This document shows positions 7,940 through 17,395 of a DNA stretch of 36,450 nucleotides, piece by piece (positions within the stretch are counted from its first letter, which is position 1; each line of letters starts with the position of its first letter). Under the pieces are notes generated by a model. The model was not told the origin of the DNA, did not search any database, and was given only the letters and a program-made list of their open reading frames with translations. This stretch comes from Spirochaetaceae bacterium. GTDB taxonomy: Bacteria; Spirochaetota; Leptospiria; Leptospirales; Leptonemataceae. The stretch covers positions 1 through 36,450 of the forward strand of contig PBUB01000021.1 in NCBI GenBank assembly GCA_002729885.1, given 5' to 3'. Position numbers and translations under genes: made by a program.

Positions 7940-8473
7940 AAGTTTATGGGTCGAAGTTCCTGCATAGGGACCCGCAGTGATAGGGGGCAAGTCGAGATTC
8001 TCCCCGAAAGCCCAGATAGCAGAAAATGCCAGAGTTCCATGCTCAAAGCGAACATTGGAGACGATATTCAATTCTCGGTCATACACTGTTACATGGGTGG
8101 TAGCTGGCTCACTCCAGACTGTAGGAATTAGGCCAAGAGATAGAATACTCAAATAGCCAGTAAGAAAGCCACCCATTGCATTGAAAAGAGAGGCCTCTCT
8201 GAACCGTGGATCATGCCTGCCAAAGGCAAGGTAAGGCCTGCCAAAATCATTCATCATTAGCTGGTTCTTGTCTTCGTCGAAATCAAACAATAGCGATAGA
8301 TCTTCGTAGCCCTCAGAACGAAGCCCTTGAATGGCACTGTATAGCCCTCTAGGAGATTCCAGGTCAAGTTGTGCGACGGCCCGGGGATCCATGGCAGGGC
8401 GTTACCCCCAGCTAAGTACGATCGTGGCCACTTTTTCCGTGGTCATCGGAATACGTCGTTGCACCGGCAGCTA
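7886..8473 (-). pseudogene. Broken paralog of the lipoprotein at 5984-6823
   Basis: The minus-strand frame aligns along its length with residues from about 83 onward of the intact lipoprotein. Homology continues upstream of ATG 8392 through an in-frame TAA at 8402-8404: the copy reads G-stop-R-P-A-M where the intact protein reads G-L-K-P-A-M. It goes on to LPVQRR-x-P, matching LPVRGRKP, just after a second in-frame stop at 8471-8473. Nothing upstream of that is left, because the stop of the NHL lipoprotein gene is at 8481. So the copy lacks its signal peptide and first 80 or so codons and has at least one nonsense change inside the homologous region. The 168-codon remainder stays open. Confidence 0.75.
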
Positions 8474-8480
8474 AATGCCA

Positions 8481-9428
8481 TTACCGGACTACAATTGCGG
8501 TGGGATTACTAAAAGGGGTCCCGGCCGATCCATCATATTCAATCTGGTTGGTACCTGACATATCATCGAATCGATATATTAAATCGTTCGTTTCGTCGGT
8601 GACATATATACGATCGGCAGAATCAACCCAGATACCGCGGGGAAAAGCGAAGGGAGTACCAGCACTTCCGTCATAAGTTATAGTATTGGCCCCCGCCATG
8701 TCATCAAACCTGTGAATCAAAGCGCCGGAGGGATCCACGACATATATATGCGAAGTAGTTACGAAAATCCCGAATGTTCCAGTAAAGGTAGTTCCAGCAG
8801 AACCGTTATAAGTGATTTCGCCCGTGCCGGAGAGGTCATCCATTCTTCGAATCTGACCGAACAATCCGTCGGATATATAAATCCGGCCATCAGGGCCCAC
8901 AAATATTCGATTCGGATTATTGAATGCCGGAGTGCCCGCGTACTCTTGTTGATTTGTTCCCACCATATCGTCAAAGGATACCGCAAGATCATTGCCTTGA
9001 TCCACCATATAGATACGTCCCGCAGGATCCGCAAATACGCCATAGGCTTGACCGAAGGCGGTTCCCGCAGTCCCGGCGTATTCCTGTTGTCCTGTCCCCG
9101 ACATATCCTGAAATTTGTAGATGAGCGCAGGAATACGAGTGGCAACAAATATGCTTCCGGCCCCATCCACGTATGCATCCCGTAAATCGCTAAAGGAGGT
9201 GCCTGCACTGCCATCGTAAAGCACCTGGTTTTTGCCCTCCATGTCATCCATTTGATACAGCCCATTTCCCCGGTCTCCGACGTATATCTTCGGTTCGGGT
9301 AGGAAGAGTAGAAGGGCCAGGCTTCCCATGAAATTGCAAGAGGGATCCTCCGCTCGGCATTCCAATCTCTGGCAAGATACAATCAGCCAGAGCAACAGGC
9401 AGCCAGAGGTAATTCCCCGGAGACTCAT
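8481..9428 (-). CDS. NHL-like six-blade beta-propeller lipoprotein, 315 aa
   Basis: The signal peptide ends WLIVS-C (Cys 19). Next comes a short Cys motif C-R-A-E-D-P-S-C (24-31) and a hydrophobic stretch SLALLLFLP. From about residue 47 the protein consists of six repeats of roughly 42 residues with the pattern Y-[DN]-G-S-A-G-T-x-F...GI-x-V-D...RIYV-x-D...N-D-L-I-x-R-F-D-D-M. The first half-blade pairs with the last strand to close the ring. This pattern fits NHL or SMP-30-like propellers that act as binding scaffolds. Repeats are highly similar to each other, suggesting internal duplication. The start lacks a clear Shine-Dalgarno, but the signal peptide supports it. Confidence 0.8.
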   Translation of the reverse strand: MSLRGITSGCLLLWLIVSCQRLECRAEDPSCNFMGSLALLLFLPEPKIYVGDRGNGLYQMDDMEGKNQVLYDGSAGTSFSDLRDAYVDGAGSIFVATRIPALIYKFQDMSGTGQQEYAGTAGTAFGQAYGVFADPAGRIYMVDQGNDLAVSFDDMVGTNQQEYAGTPAFNNPNRIFVGPDGRIYISDGLFGQIRRMDDLSGTGEITYNGSAGTTFTGTFGIFVTTSHIYVVDPSGALIHRFDDMAGANTITYDGSAGTPFAFPRGIWVDSADRIYVTDETNDLIYRFDDMSGTNQIEYDGSAGTPFSNPTAIVVR

Positions 9429-9554
9429 TCGCTATGGTCAACGATATTCAAGGGCGAAACAAGCTGTTTTTTTAGCTGACTCAGGATCGAGTTACAGGAC
9501 TCGGAATGTTCTTCTGGCCTGTTGCCGAAGAGCCGCACCTGAATTGATGAGCAG

Positions 9555-9588
9555 TGAATGAGCCAATAGCGGCTTGCTGGCTCATTCA
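9555..9588. terminator. 11-bp stem hairpin downstream of murA
   Basis: TGAATGAGCCA (9555-9565) pairs perfectly with TGGCTCATTCA (9578-9588) around a 12-base loop. It is about 28 bases beyond the murA stop in the direction of transcription. No T-run follows, so it may be a terminator of a non-canonical kind or an RNA 3' end stabiliser. Confidence 0.5.
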
Positions 9589-9615
9589 GAGCTTATTGGA
9601 GTACTATTGTGAGCG

Positions 9616-10917
9616 TCAAGCATCCACTCGTTCAATTCGAGCCCCAAGCTTGATTAGTCGCTCATCGATGCGTGCGAAACCTCGATCAATCTGACCAATG
9701 TTTTGAATCGTTGATTCGCCCTGTGCACACAGCGCAGCAATGAGCATCGCCATACCGGCGCGAATGTCAGGACTGGAAACCACGGCCCCGCCCAGAGGAG
9801 ATGGTCCCATAACTACGGCCCTATGGGGATCGCAAAGCACGATCTTTGCCCCCATAGAAATCAATCGATCCACAAAAAAGAGTCTGGACTCAAACATCTT
9901 CTCATGGATCAGAACCGTACCGTTGCACTGAGTTGCAGTAACCAGAATTACCGAAGTCATATCGGCAGGAAATCCGGGCCAGGGAGCATCATCGATGTGT
10001 GGTACTGCCCCGCCCATATCATTGATGATTTCTAGATTTTGATCCCCTGGAACGCGAAGAGCATCTCCTTCCGGCCTTGTTTCTATACCCAATCGTGAAA
10101 AAACCTGGCGAATCATCCTCAGATTGGGAAGATCAGCGTCCTCAATCAGCACCTCTCCGCCGGTTACCGCAGCCAGAGAAATAAAGCTACCCACTTCCAG
10201 GTAATCCGGGCTCACACGATGTGTGGCTCCTCCCAGCTTACCCGCTCCCTTGATTCGCAAGATGTTAGAGCCAATGCCTTCTATACTAACACCCATGGAG
10301 ACCAGAAGTCGGCAAAGTCCCTGAACATGCGGTTCGCTGGCTGCGTGACGAATGACAGTTTCTCCTTCCGCCAGCGCTGCGGCACAGACGGCATTTTCAG
10401 TACCGGTAACCGAAGCCTCATCCAGCCAGATGTCGGCGCCTACAAGTTTGTCTGCCGTGAGCTCAAATCCATCGGGAAAAATCTGAACTTTTGCACCCAG
10501 AGCCTGCAACGCCAGAATATGAGTGTCCAATCGCCGACGCCCAATTCGATCTCCACCGGGCCGGGGCAAGAAGACACGACCTGTACGGGCCAGCAAAGGG
10601 CCTGCCAGGGTAACAGATCCCCGCAATAAAGTAGATAGATCGGATGGAATATCGCTTTTCGGAGTGGAGGGAGTGTGAATCCTTACATGACCGGGTTTAT
10701 CTTCGATGGCCACCACTTCGGCACCCAGATGCTGGATGATGCCCATCATCTGTCGCACATCTTCTATATCAGGAACGTTCTCCAGGATCACCGGTTCGGA
10801 AGTTAACAGTGCAGCTGCCAGCAATGGAAGCGCCTCATTCTTGTTTCCTTCGGGACGAATCACTCCCTGAAGTGGGCGACCACCCTGAACTCGAAATACC
10901 TTCTGGCCCTCGGACAT
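9616..10917 (-). CDS. murA: UDP-N-acetylglucosamine 1-carboxyvinyltransferase
   Basis: This enzyme transfers enolpyruvate from PEP to UDP-GlcNAc, the first committed step of peptidoglycan synthesis, in the cytoplasm. The opening [11 protein letters not shown]...EGNKNEALP keeps the substrate Lys-Asn pair. The PGFPADM segment (Asp 305 equivalent) and D-I-R-A-G-M-A-M (Arg 397 equivalent) are present. The loop that normally reads PGGCAIG here reads PGGDRIG, so the usual PEP-binding Cys is Asp 123, as in the mycobacterial and chlamydial enzymes that resist fosfomycin. ATG 10917 was chosen because it leaves six residues before FRVQG as in other MurA proteins (433 aa); ATG 10941 is an in-frame alternative. 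It is divergent from thiD. Confidence 0.92.
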   Translation of the reverse strand: MSEGQKVFRVQGGRPLQGVIRPEGNKNEALPLLAAALLTSEPVILENVPDIEDVRQMMGIIQHLGAEVVAIEDKPGHVRIHTPSTPKSDIPSDLSTLLRGSVTLAGPLLARTGRVFLPRPGGDRIGRRRLDTHILALQALGAKVQIFPDGFELTADKLVGADIWLDEASVTGTENAVCAAALAEGETVIRHAASEPHVQGLCRLLVSMGVSIEGIGSNILRIKGAGKLGGATHRVSPDYLEVGSFISLAAVTGGEVLIEDADLPNLRMIRQVFSRLGIETRPEGDALRVPGDQNLEIINDMGGAVPHIDDAPWPGFPADMTSVILVTATQCNGTVLIHEKMFESRLFFVDRLISMGAKIVLCDPHRAVVMGPSPLGGAVVSSPDIRAGMAMLIAALCAQGESTIQNIGQIDRGFARIDERLIKLGARIERVDA

Positions 10918-11025
10918 GGGTGCAGGTTCCGTTCCAATCATCCACGGTCCAGCAGTAAATCCAGCAAGGTATCCGGGATGCGCAGAATGGCTTGACCGAT
11001 GGCGCTCAGCGATCGTCCTTTCAGA

Positions 11026-11844
11026 ATGAGTCTTCCCGTAGTTCTTACTATAGCCGGTTCTGACTCCGGAGGCGGGGCTGGAATTCAGGCCGATCTAAAG
11101 ACTTTTCAGGCCCTGGGATGTTACGGCACCACGGCCATTACAGCCATTACCTGTCAGAATACCACCGGGGTCAGTGCGGTACAGGCTATCGATCCAGATA
11201 TTGTGGCCGGCCAGCTCCGGGATGTATTGATCGATCTTCCGGTAAAAGCCGCGAAAACCGGAATGCTCTTTTCCAGAGATATCATGGATGCTGTTCGAAA
11301 TACCTGGAAGAAATATGCAGAGAAGCAGGCATTAATTGTGGATCCGGTCATGGTAGCCTCTTCTGGAGATCGTTTACTGGAACCGGATGCGGAAGACGCT
11401 CTGATTGAGTTTCTAAATGAAGCGACGCTGATCACCCCCAATCTACCAGAAGCAGAAGTCATTCTAAATGAATCGATTGGTGATCTGGAAGAAATGAAAG
11501 TGGCAGCCAAAAAGCTGCACGAACAAACCGGAGCTGCGGTCCTTCTCAAGGGAGGGCATCGGCTTTCGGAAAGCTCCAGCAATAACAAAGTTACGGATGT
11601 GTTCTTTCAGGGCGAATCCCTGGAGGTTCTGGAGTATCCTCTCTATCCAGAGAAGAATACGCATGGCACGGGGTGCACGTTGAGCGCCGGTATTGCGGCC
11701 GGTATGGCGCGAGATCTGGACCTTGCCTCAGCCGTGCAGCTGGCAAGAAAGTTTATAGATGGTGCCATCAAGAATGCACCGGGACTGGGCGCAGGTACCG
11801 GACCGCTGAATCATCTATGGAATCAAACTCTAACCGGTCCGTAG
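11026..11844 (+). CDS. thiD: Hydroxymethylpyrimidine / phosphomethylpyrimidine kinase
   Basis: ThiD phosphorylates HMP to HMP-PP for thiamine synthesis and belongs to the ribokinase superfamily. The opening [20 protein letters not shown] is the family signature. [21 protein letters not shown] and the C-terminal [14 protein letters not shown] anion-hole motif are all present. Length (272 aa) is normal. ATG 11026 places the start two residues before the first strand as in other ThiD proteins; ATG 10999 is in frame and possible. Neither has a clear ribosome binding site. No other thi gene and no TPP riboswitch was seen near it. Confidence 0.93.
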   Translation: MSLPVVLTIAGSDSGGGAGIQADLKTFQALGCYGTTAITAITCQNTTGVSAVQAIDPDIVAGQLRDVLIDLPVKAAKTGMLFSRDIMDAVRNTWKKYAEKQALIVDPVMVASSGDRLLEPDAEDALIEFLNEATLITPNLPEAEVILNESIGDLEEMKVAAKKLHEQTGAAVLLKGGHRLSESSSNNKVTDVFFQGESLEVLEYPLYPEKNTHGTGCTLSAGIAAGMARDLDLASAVQLARKFIDGAIKNAPGLGAGTGPLNHLWNQTLTGP

Positions 11845-11877
11845 TACCTGGGCTGCTTTTTACCTGGCGCCGAATCC

Positions 11878-11907
11878 TCGCATTCCGGTGAAGTCACCGG
11901 AATGCGA
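11878..11907. terminator. 14-bp perfect inverted repeat between convergent thiD and lipoprotein genes
   Basis: TCGCATTCCGGTGA (11878-11891) and TCACCGGAATGCGA (11894-11907) form a GC-rich stem with a minimal loop. The right arm is followed by AAAGAAA, so on the minus strand the hairpin is preceded by a T-rich stretch. Its position between two stop codons fits a bidirectional terminator. Confidence 0.65.
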
Positions 11908-11920
11908 AAAGAAATATGGA

Positions 11921-12904
11921 TTATTCTGTCTCGAGAGTGATGGTAGTTTCCACTTCCATGGGAATCACCATCTCTTCGGAAAGCTGAGGCATAGAAATTA
12001 CTTTCGTTTCGCCTTTCAGAGTTCTTTTCAATTCGGATCGCACGACTACACCTTTATCCAGGCCGATGACCTGCTCTCCAGTCTGTTTCCCTTGAATATC
12101 GTAAGCCAGCTCCATACTCATAATCTTCATGGTCTGGCCTTCAATGCTGGTTATTTTACCTTCCGTCATCAGCACAGCTTCGCTGGAATCCAGATCATCC
12201 ACTGTATAGGTGTTTTCTACTTTTAGAGGAAACCCGGCCCCACCAAGATCCATGGTGTCTTTCCAGCTATCACCTTCCGCAACTTTGCCTTCTGGATAGG
12301 GCAGATAACTGCGAGAAAGCATATGCTTCATGGTATTCGCACCGAATTGCTCGTGAAGCATTTTCTTAACTTCTCGTCCTTCCGCCGTATCCGGAATCTT
12401 CAAACCGGAATACACCCGATTCAAAAACTCTTCCACTCCCAGCATATCCAGAACTTCCGCTCTGGGAGATAGCTTAACAGAAAATCCATTGCCAATCATC
12501 ACAGAGTAGGCGATAGTTTCTGGATCCGTAGGATTCTCGTCCTTCTGGGAATCATAGACTGTCTTTCGGCCCGGGGACTCACTCTTGGATCCGTCCATGG
12601 CCGTAGACTGCTCTTTTTCGACCTGGATGCGATCATAGGTTAGCTTGATAGTAGTTCCTTCCTCATCTACATCCGTACACTCGATGGTATAGGTTATTGT
12701 AACCGTGCTGGTCTGAGTTTGCTTCCCTGCGGGCACTCCCGGCCCCATCTGAGGCAAACTCTGGACAACTTTTTGTTCGGTGGTCATGGTCTGAACGTAT
12801 TTGTCGCCTTTCTTCAGGTTTACGCGCAACTCCACCGGTTCGGCCGGTGTACACTGAGCCGCCAAAAAGAGTAAAGATACGATTAATAAGTAAGTTCTGT
12901 ACAT
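11921..12904 (-). CDS. DUF6263-like lipoprotein, 327 aa
   Basis: A clear GGAGG lies 7 bases before ATG 12904, deciding the start over upstream in-frame ATGs. The signal peptide ends LFLAAQ-C (Cys 18). The mature part begins VELRVNLKKGDKYVQTMTTEQKV and has repeating beta strands. Its opening (L-x-x-x-G-x-x-Y) and overall layout resemble the DUF6263 family of exported proteins; the tail ends with alternating strands around VVVRSELKRTLKGE. The molecular role of this family is unknown. It is monocistronic, convergent with thiD, and has a 448-base non-coding region upstream. Confidence 0.75.
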   Translation of the reverse strand: MYRTYLLIVSLLFLAAQCTPAEPVELRVNLKKGDKYVQTMTTEQKVVQSLPQMGPGVPAGKQTQTSTVTITYTIECTDVDEEGTTIKLTYDRIQVEKEQSTAMDGSKSESPGRKTVYDSQKDENPTDPETIAYSVMIGNGFSVKLSPRAEVLDMLGVEEFLNRVYSGLKIPDTAEGREVKKMLHEQFGANTMKHMLSRSYLPYPEGKVAEGDSWKDTMDLGGAGFPLKVENTYTVDDLDSSEAVLMTEGKITSIEGQTMKIMSMELAYDIQGKQTGEQVIGLDKGVVVRSELKRTLKGETKVISMPQLSEEMVIPMEVETTITLETE

Positions 12905-13352
12905 GAAACCTCCGACAGAAATGCAAGAATTTCCCCACAACGTATGCATAGTATAGGAAGTAAATTGATTTTCTTTCCTGCACTTCAAGGGCGGGCTTTC
13001 GCCGCTTTGCATTGACATGCTCTCCGAAAAACCCGATTCTTAATCTATGAGCGAACGTAATCCTCCCATGAGAATCTACTCCTTTCTTGCGCGATTACCG
13101 TTTTTGAAAACGTTAGAACTCATTCAATTAGGTTCGGGAAACCTGTGCCCCGGTTTTTTCTGGCGCCCTGCACGGGCAGGAGAGCCCTTCTGCTAAAGTA
13201 GCTCATCGATACTGCATCGAAATGCATATCCCATGATTTCGCAGAATAGAAGCTGTCGGATTAGGCATTGCTTTTGACGAATTCATGGGCCATCGGTACC
13301 TTTTTTTATTGCACCAATAAATACCATACAACTAAATACATAGTGTCTACCA
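12905..13352. other. 448-bp intergenic region with no supported gene
   Basis: This is the divergent gap between the DUF6263-like lipoprotein and the GGDEF-EAL gene. It holds a 49-codon open frame (13047-13195, plus strand) with no ribosome binding site, and small GC-rich inverted repeats (GCCC/GGGC near 13168-13190). A possible promoter for the GGDEF-EAL gene lies at 13274-13302. No riboswitch fold was recognised. Confidence 0.5.
13274..13302 (+). promoter_or_regulatory. Candidate sigma-70-type promoter for the GGDEF-EAL gene
   Basis: TTGACG at 13274-13279 is followed after 17 bases by TACCTT at 13297-13302. The -35 box matches 5 of 6 consensus bases and the -10 box is weak (3 of 6). The start codon is about 50 bases downstream. 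Confidence 0.3.
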
Positions 13353-15926
13353 ATGGTGAGCACAATGAAAGCACTTCTGGCTCTCTCTCTCCTCCTTTTG
13401 TTGAGCTGCCAGAAGCTGGAAACCCCGATATCTATTCCAGGCGTTATAGATTTACGTAACGTACCGGAGAACAGGGTCGTATCCATCCACGGACCGGTCC
13501 GCTTTTATCCGCATCAATTTCTGAGCGAAACTTCATTTCAGGGTTCCGAGTTCCAGATGGTACAGGTTCCCGGATCCTGGAATCTCTATAGAACTCGAGA
13601 TGGTGCCTTTGGGCCTACAGGCTATGGCACCTTTGAATTCAAGATCCTGGTTCCATCCCAGATGGAACGGATGGGAATCAAGATCAACGATATTGGTACA
13701 GCGTACCGGTTGTTTGTAGACAGTGAGCTTCTAGGACAAAGAGGTCAGCCGGGAAAAAATGCTGAGAAGCATGACCCGAGCGTAAGCGAAGAACTGTACC
13801 AAGTTCGCACGAAAGACCGGGAGCTTCTGGTTCAGATCGAAGTCTCCAACTTCAGCTACAGAAAAGGCGGAATGTGGAGCCCAATAGCGGTGGGTGAATA
13901 CCAGGCCGTGGCTCGGACGAACTGGAGGGACAGCTCCGTTCAGATTCTTATGGTGGGAATCCTCCTGATAATGGGGCTCTACCATTGTGGCTTCTTTCTG
14001 ATAAGGAAACAGGAAACTTCACTGTTCTACTTTGGATTGAGTTGCTTCCTGGTGGCTCTACGAGAGCTAACGCTGGGCACGCGCCTGTTGCCGCTACTGC
14101 TTCCTGAGATTTCCTGGATAAACTTTCTTCGCATTGAGTACTGCTCTTTCTTCCTGGCATTACCGGTTTTCGCTTTCTACGGTCAGGCACTGTTTCCCCG
14201 GTTTTTCTGGCCTGCTGTTTCTCTGTTCCTTCTGGCAGTCTCTTCAGTAGCCAGCATCATCACACTTTTTACCGAACCATTATTCTTTTCCGAGATAATT
14301 CCCTATTTCCAGTATTTAATGCTGGCATTTATCATATACGGTCTGGTGAATCTTGTTCGCGCGGCTACGCATTCAGAACAGGGTGCCAGAACAATTCTAA
14401 TTACAGGTATCATAATGGCGGCCACCGTCATCAATGACACTCTTCTGGTACGTCACTATTACGATGGTCCCAGAACTGTAGCTCTGGGCCAGATCCAGTT
14501 CGTAGTGGCTCAGGCATTCATGCTTGCTTTGCGATTCTCAAGAAGCCTGAAGCGTGTGGAGACCTATAACCGAACCATCCAGCAGCGAAATGATAATTTA
14601 CTCCAATTGAAGTCCAACCTGGAATTGCGCACCATCTACGATGACCTGACGGGTCTGGGTAATCGAAGTCTATTGATGGATACTCTGGAGCAAAATATTC
14701 GCACAAATCCATCCGAACCATTCTCGCTAATGCTTCTGGACATTGACGATTTTCGCAAAGTCAATGATACAGCCGGTCATGTGGTGGGAGATACGATGCT
14801 TGTAGAGATCGCACGTCGAATCAAATACCAGATGCCCAGCAGAGATCAGCTCTTTCGCCTTGAGGGAGATGAGTTTGCAGTCATACACTGGCATTCCGGC
14901 TCTCCGGATGGCACCAGCAAATTTGGGTCGCGACTGCGAGCCATTTTCTCAAAGCCAGTAGAAATAGGCGAATCTTCCTTTCAAACTACCGTGAGTGTAG
15001 GTATTGCACATTTTCCGGAACACGGCCAGACTCCGCTGATGCTCTTTCGCAGTGCCGATTCTGCCGTGATGCAGGCCAAGAAGCAGGGCAAAGACCGAGA
15101 AGAAGAGTTTGACTCGGACCAGGATATGGAGCATCGCATTCGTCTGGATCTTTCAGAAAGACTGGAGCAGGCCATTCGAAAGCAGGAACTATCGGTTTAT
15201 TTTCAACCTATCATGGACTTGCGCAAAAACCGGCTGTCCGGCGCCGAAGCTCTTTTGCGATGGGATGAGCCAGAACTGGGCTTCGTAGCTCCCGATGTAT
15301 TCATTCCAATAGCTGAAGAAACCGGTCAGATTCGCGAACTCGGTGGACTGGTACTCGAACAATCCATACATGCTCTTTCGCGCTGGAACCGTATTCTGCC
15401 CGAGTTTGATATAAGTGTGAATATTTCCCCCGGACAGTTAAACCGCGGAGACTTGCGGTCCAGATTGCAGGAACTGATTCAGGAACATGGAGTGCAGCCG
15501 CGAAACCTAAAGCTGGAGATTACCGAGAATCTACTTCTGGAAGATAAGAATGTCAGTTTGCTTCAGAATGTAAAAGACCTGGGAATTCGTCTGGTGATGG
15601 ATGACTTTGGCACTGGCTACTCTTCCTTTGCCTATTTGCAGAAGAATCTGTTTGAAATACTCAAGATCGATAAAAGCTTCATGCTTCGTCTTCTGGAAGA
15701 CGAAAAGGCTGCCCCACTGGTACAGGCCATGGTGCAAATGGCCCATAGCCTGGGGATGGAAGTGGTGGCGGAAGGGATAGAAACGGATCAGGTAGCTGCC
15801 TTTATGGCTGAATTAAACTGTGAGATGGGCCAGGGATATCTTTACAGCAAAGCCATTCCTGTTCCGGATTTCGAAGAGAAGTACATTGGCCCCGCCGGAG
15901 CATCCCTTAGCTCAGTAAATGCTTGA
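13353..15926 (+). CDS. 7TMR-DISM sensor with GGDEF and EAL domains, 857 aa
   Basis: This is a membrane receptor for c-di-GMP turnover. The order is: N-terminal hydrophobic signal with a lipobox-like LLLLS-C (Cys 19), an extracytoplasmic jelly-roll domain (about 30-190), seven membrane helices (about 198-400), a coiled linker, GGDEF (about 425-590) and EAL (about 600-845). The GGDEF signature reads E504-G-D-E-F, with Glu for the first Gly, so cyclase activity is uncertain. The EAL domain keeps E632-A-L, EITEN, DDFGTGYSSF, KIDKSF and VAEGIET, so phosphodiesterase activity is likely. ATG 13365 (M5), preceded by GGTGAG, is a credible alternative start. Its 3' end overlaps the convergent ECF sigma gene by 20 bases with no terminator between. 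Confidence 0.88.
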   Translation: MVSTMKALLALSLLLLLSCQKLETPISIPGVIDLRNVPENRVVSIHGPVRFYPHQFLSETSFQGSEFQMVQVPGSWNLYRTRDGAFGPTGYGTFEFKILVPSQMERMGIKINDIGTAYRLFVDSELLGQRGQPGKNAEKHDPSVSEELYQVRTKDRELLVQIEVSNFSYRKGGMWSPIAVGEYQAVARTNWRDSSVQILMVGILLIMGLYHCGFFLIRKQETSLFYFGLSCFLVALRELTLGTRLLPLLLPEISWINFLRIEYCSFFLALPVFAFYGQALFPRFFWPAVSLFLLAVSSVASIITLFTEPLFFSEIIPYFQYLMLAFIIYGLVNLVRAATHSEQGARTILITGIIMAATVINDTLLVRHYYDGPRTVALGQIQFVVAQAFMLALRFSRSLKRVETYNRTIQQRNDNLLQLKSNLELRTIYDDLTGLGNRSLLMDTLEQNIRTNPSEPFSLMLLDIDDFRKVNDTAGHVVGDTMLVEIARRIKYQMPSRDQLFRLEGDEFAVIHWHSGSPDGTSKFGSRLRAIFSKPVEIGESSFQTTVSVGIAHFPEHGQTPLMLFRSADSAVMQAKKQGKDREEEFDSDQDMEHRIRLDLSERLEQAIRKQELSVYFQPIMDLRKNRLSGAEALLRWDEPELGFVAPDVFIPIAEETGQIRELGGLVLEQSIHALSRWNRILPEFDISVNISPGQLNRGDLRSRLQELIQEHGVQPRNLKLEITENLLLEDKNVSLLQNVKDLGIRLVMDDFGTGYSSFAYLQKNLFEILKIDKSFMLRLLEDEKAAPLVQAMVQMAHSLGMEVVAEGIETDQVAAFMAELNCEMGQGYLYSKAIPVPDFEEKYIGPAGASLSSVNA

Positions 15927-16572
15927 GTGTCTCCCCTTGAAATTTGCCAACGTTTTCAAATCCTGGAACTTCCTGTCCCTGTAGCAGGATTCGCTGCAAA
16001 GTCTTTCTCGCTCGGAATACTTTAACTTTTACAGCTCCCGATGTGGAACCGACGGACTCTGCAATCTCGGCAAAGCTGAATCCATCCAGATCATGCATGA
16101 TTAATGGACATCGTTGCTCCCTGGGCAGTTTTTGTAATGCCTGATGCACCAGATGCTTGCGGTATTTCTCTTCGCACATACGATCCGGATCGTCTTCCGG
16201 CCTGGAAATTTCCGGTAACTCCTGGCCAGTGTGCCGGGCATCATGATTGGATCTCTTTTTTCGAAAGTTAAGAATTACGTTGAGAGAAACACGGTAAGCC
16301 CAGGTATAGAGACTGGATTGTCCTTTAAAGTTACCTATAGAGCGGTCAATTTGAACATAGGCTTCCTGGAGAGCATCAATGGCATCGTCGTAGTTTCCAA
16401 GCATACGAAAACAGAGATTGTAGAGCCTGCCTTGATACTCCTGGATAAAAAGCCGCCATGCCTGGTCCCTTTTCCCCGTTGCGAGCTTTTCCAGAATCTC
16501 CTTTTGTGCCGAAGGGGATTCCGTTTCATTCGGGGAGACACTAACCAGTTTTGCTACGTTTTCGCTTTTCAT
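15907..16572 (-). CDS. ECF-type RNA polymerase sigma factor, 221 aa
   Basis: Region 2 is seen as YQGRLYNLCFRMLGNYDDA-DALQEAYVQ with the usual SSLYTWAYRVSLNVILNFRKKR (2.4), and region 4 as LPREQRCPLIMHDLDGFSFAEIAE...GAVKVKVFRARK. No region 3 is present, which defines the extracytoplasmic function class. ATG 16572 was chosen for its GAGG ribosome binding site; an upstream in-frame start at 16605 would overlap the previous gene. It follows an unknown gene by 20 bases and, further up, gyrA on the same strand. No recognisable anti-sigma factor with a membrane helix or zinc motif lies downstream, so its control is unclear. Confidence 0.88.
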   Translation of the reverse strand: MKSENVAKLVSVSPNETESPSAQKEILEKLATGKRDQAWRLFIQEYQGRLYNLCFRMLGNYDDAIDALQEAYVQIDRSIGNFKGQSSLYTWAYRVSLNVILNFRKKRSNHDARHTGQELPEISRPEDDPDRMCEEKYRKHLVHQALQKLPREQRCPLIMHDLDGFSFAEIAESVGSTSGAVKVKVFRARKTLQRILLQGQEVPGFENVGKFQGETLKHLLS

Positions 16573-16592
16573 TTTGATCCTCTGGCTCTTGC

Positions 16593-17219
16593 TCAGTTTT
16601 CGCAATTCTGTAGAGCCTTGTTTCGCAAGTTTTCCAGTTCCGGCTCTGATTCAGTCCTCTGAAACTTACCGGTTACATACCCGGCTGCTAAAAAATAATA
16701 GGACGGATGCAGTTTGGCGAGCTTTTCCAATTCGGCGGATCTGGATCGGGAACGGATTATTTGGGCTAGAATCTCCCCCGGAGTTTGTTGAACCTGGTTT
16801 TCCGGCGCCCGGGATTGACTTTGCATTACTACTAGTTCAGATGGCCAGGAGTTAGAAGCGGCAAAGTCGGCCAGCATGCGACCGGTGCGAAGACAGCAAA
16901 TCGGGGAGGCACCGCATCTAAAGAGCAGCAGATCTACACCTTCGGGAGTCTGGCGTTCATCTTCAGCTTCGGTGACCTCGTCGGGAAAAAGTAAAAGTCC
17001 GTGAGCATGTTTGAGGAAGCGTTCCTTTAGCTCGGTAGAGGAGGCTCTGCAAAAATGCAGGGGTGCAGATTCCTCAAGCGAAGGGCAGTATACTGACGAC
17101 TCCTCATCTTCCACCAGAAACAGCAATGGCCCCCTGGACCCGGCTGCCTTTTCCTGGAATTCCTTCCAGAGCTGCTCCCTGCAGGAGCCGGGAAGTATTC
17201 TGGCCTGGCGAAACATCAT
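16593..17219 (-). CDS. Unknown protein between gyrA and the ECF sigma gene, 208 aa
   Basis: I do not recognise this protein. The start was chosen at ATG 17219 (a second ATG follows directly), with GGAG about 15 bases upstream; the open frame continues further but as arginine-rich nonsense overlapping gyrA. It has no signal peptide or membrane helix. There is a Cys cluster (FRCGASPICCL, around residues 99-109), a helical C-terminal part (residues 145-208) and charged segments. It sits 176 bases after gyrA and 20 bases before the ECF sigma gene, so it is probably co-transcribed with the sigma factor. A regulatory partner of the sigma factor is one possibility, suggested only by position. Confidence 0.6.
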   Translation of the reverse strand: MMFRQARILPGSCREQLWKEFQEKAAGSRGPLLFLVEDEESSVYCPSLEESAPLHFCRASSTELKERFLKHAHGLLLFPDEVTEAEDERQTPEGVDLLLFRCGASPICCLRTGRMLADFAASNSWPSELVVMQSQSRAPENQVQQTPGEILAQIIRSRSRSAELEKLAKLHPSYYFLAAGYVTGKFQRTESEPELENLRNKALQNCEN

Positions 17220-17395
17220 GATGTTAGTTGACTCCAGCAGGAAGTGGTTACGCCATTTTTTTTCTGGTTGAGAAGGTCCCTTTGGGGGCTCCACAGGGCT
17301 CCTTTCGTAGAAAGGATGCCCTGATTTCGGTCCATTGCCGATTAATTCTCGATCCGCCCGATCCGAATCCAGGCCAGATTGAGAAGAGGCAAACT

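Noticed and set aside
10942..11025. TPP riboswitch upstream of thiD
   Set aside because: The gap is short and no THI-box motif was seen.
13047..13195. 49-codon open frame on the plus strand upstream of the GGDEF-EAL gene
   Set aside because: It has no ribosome binding site and no recognisable features, and lies in a non-coding divergent region.
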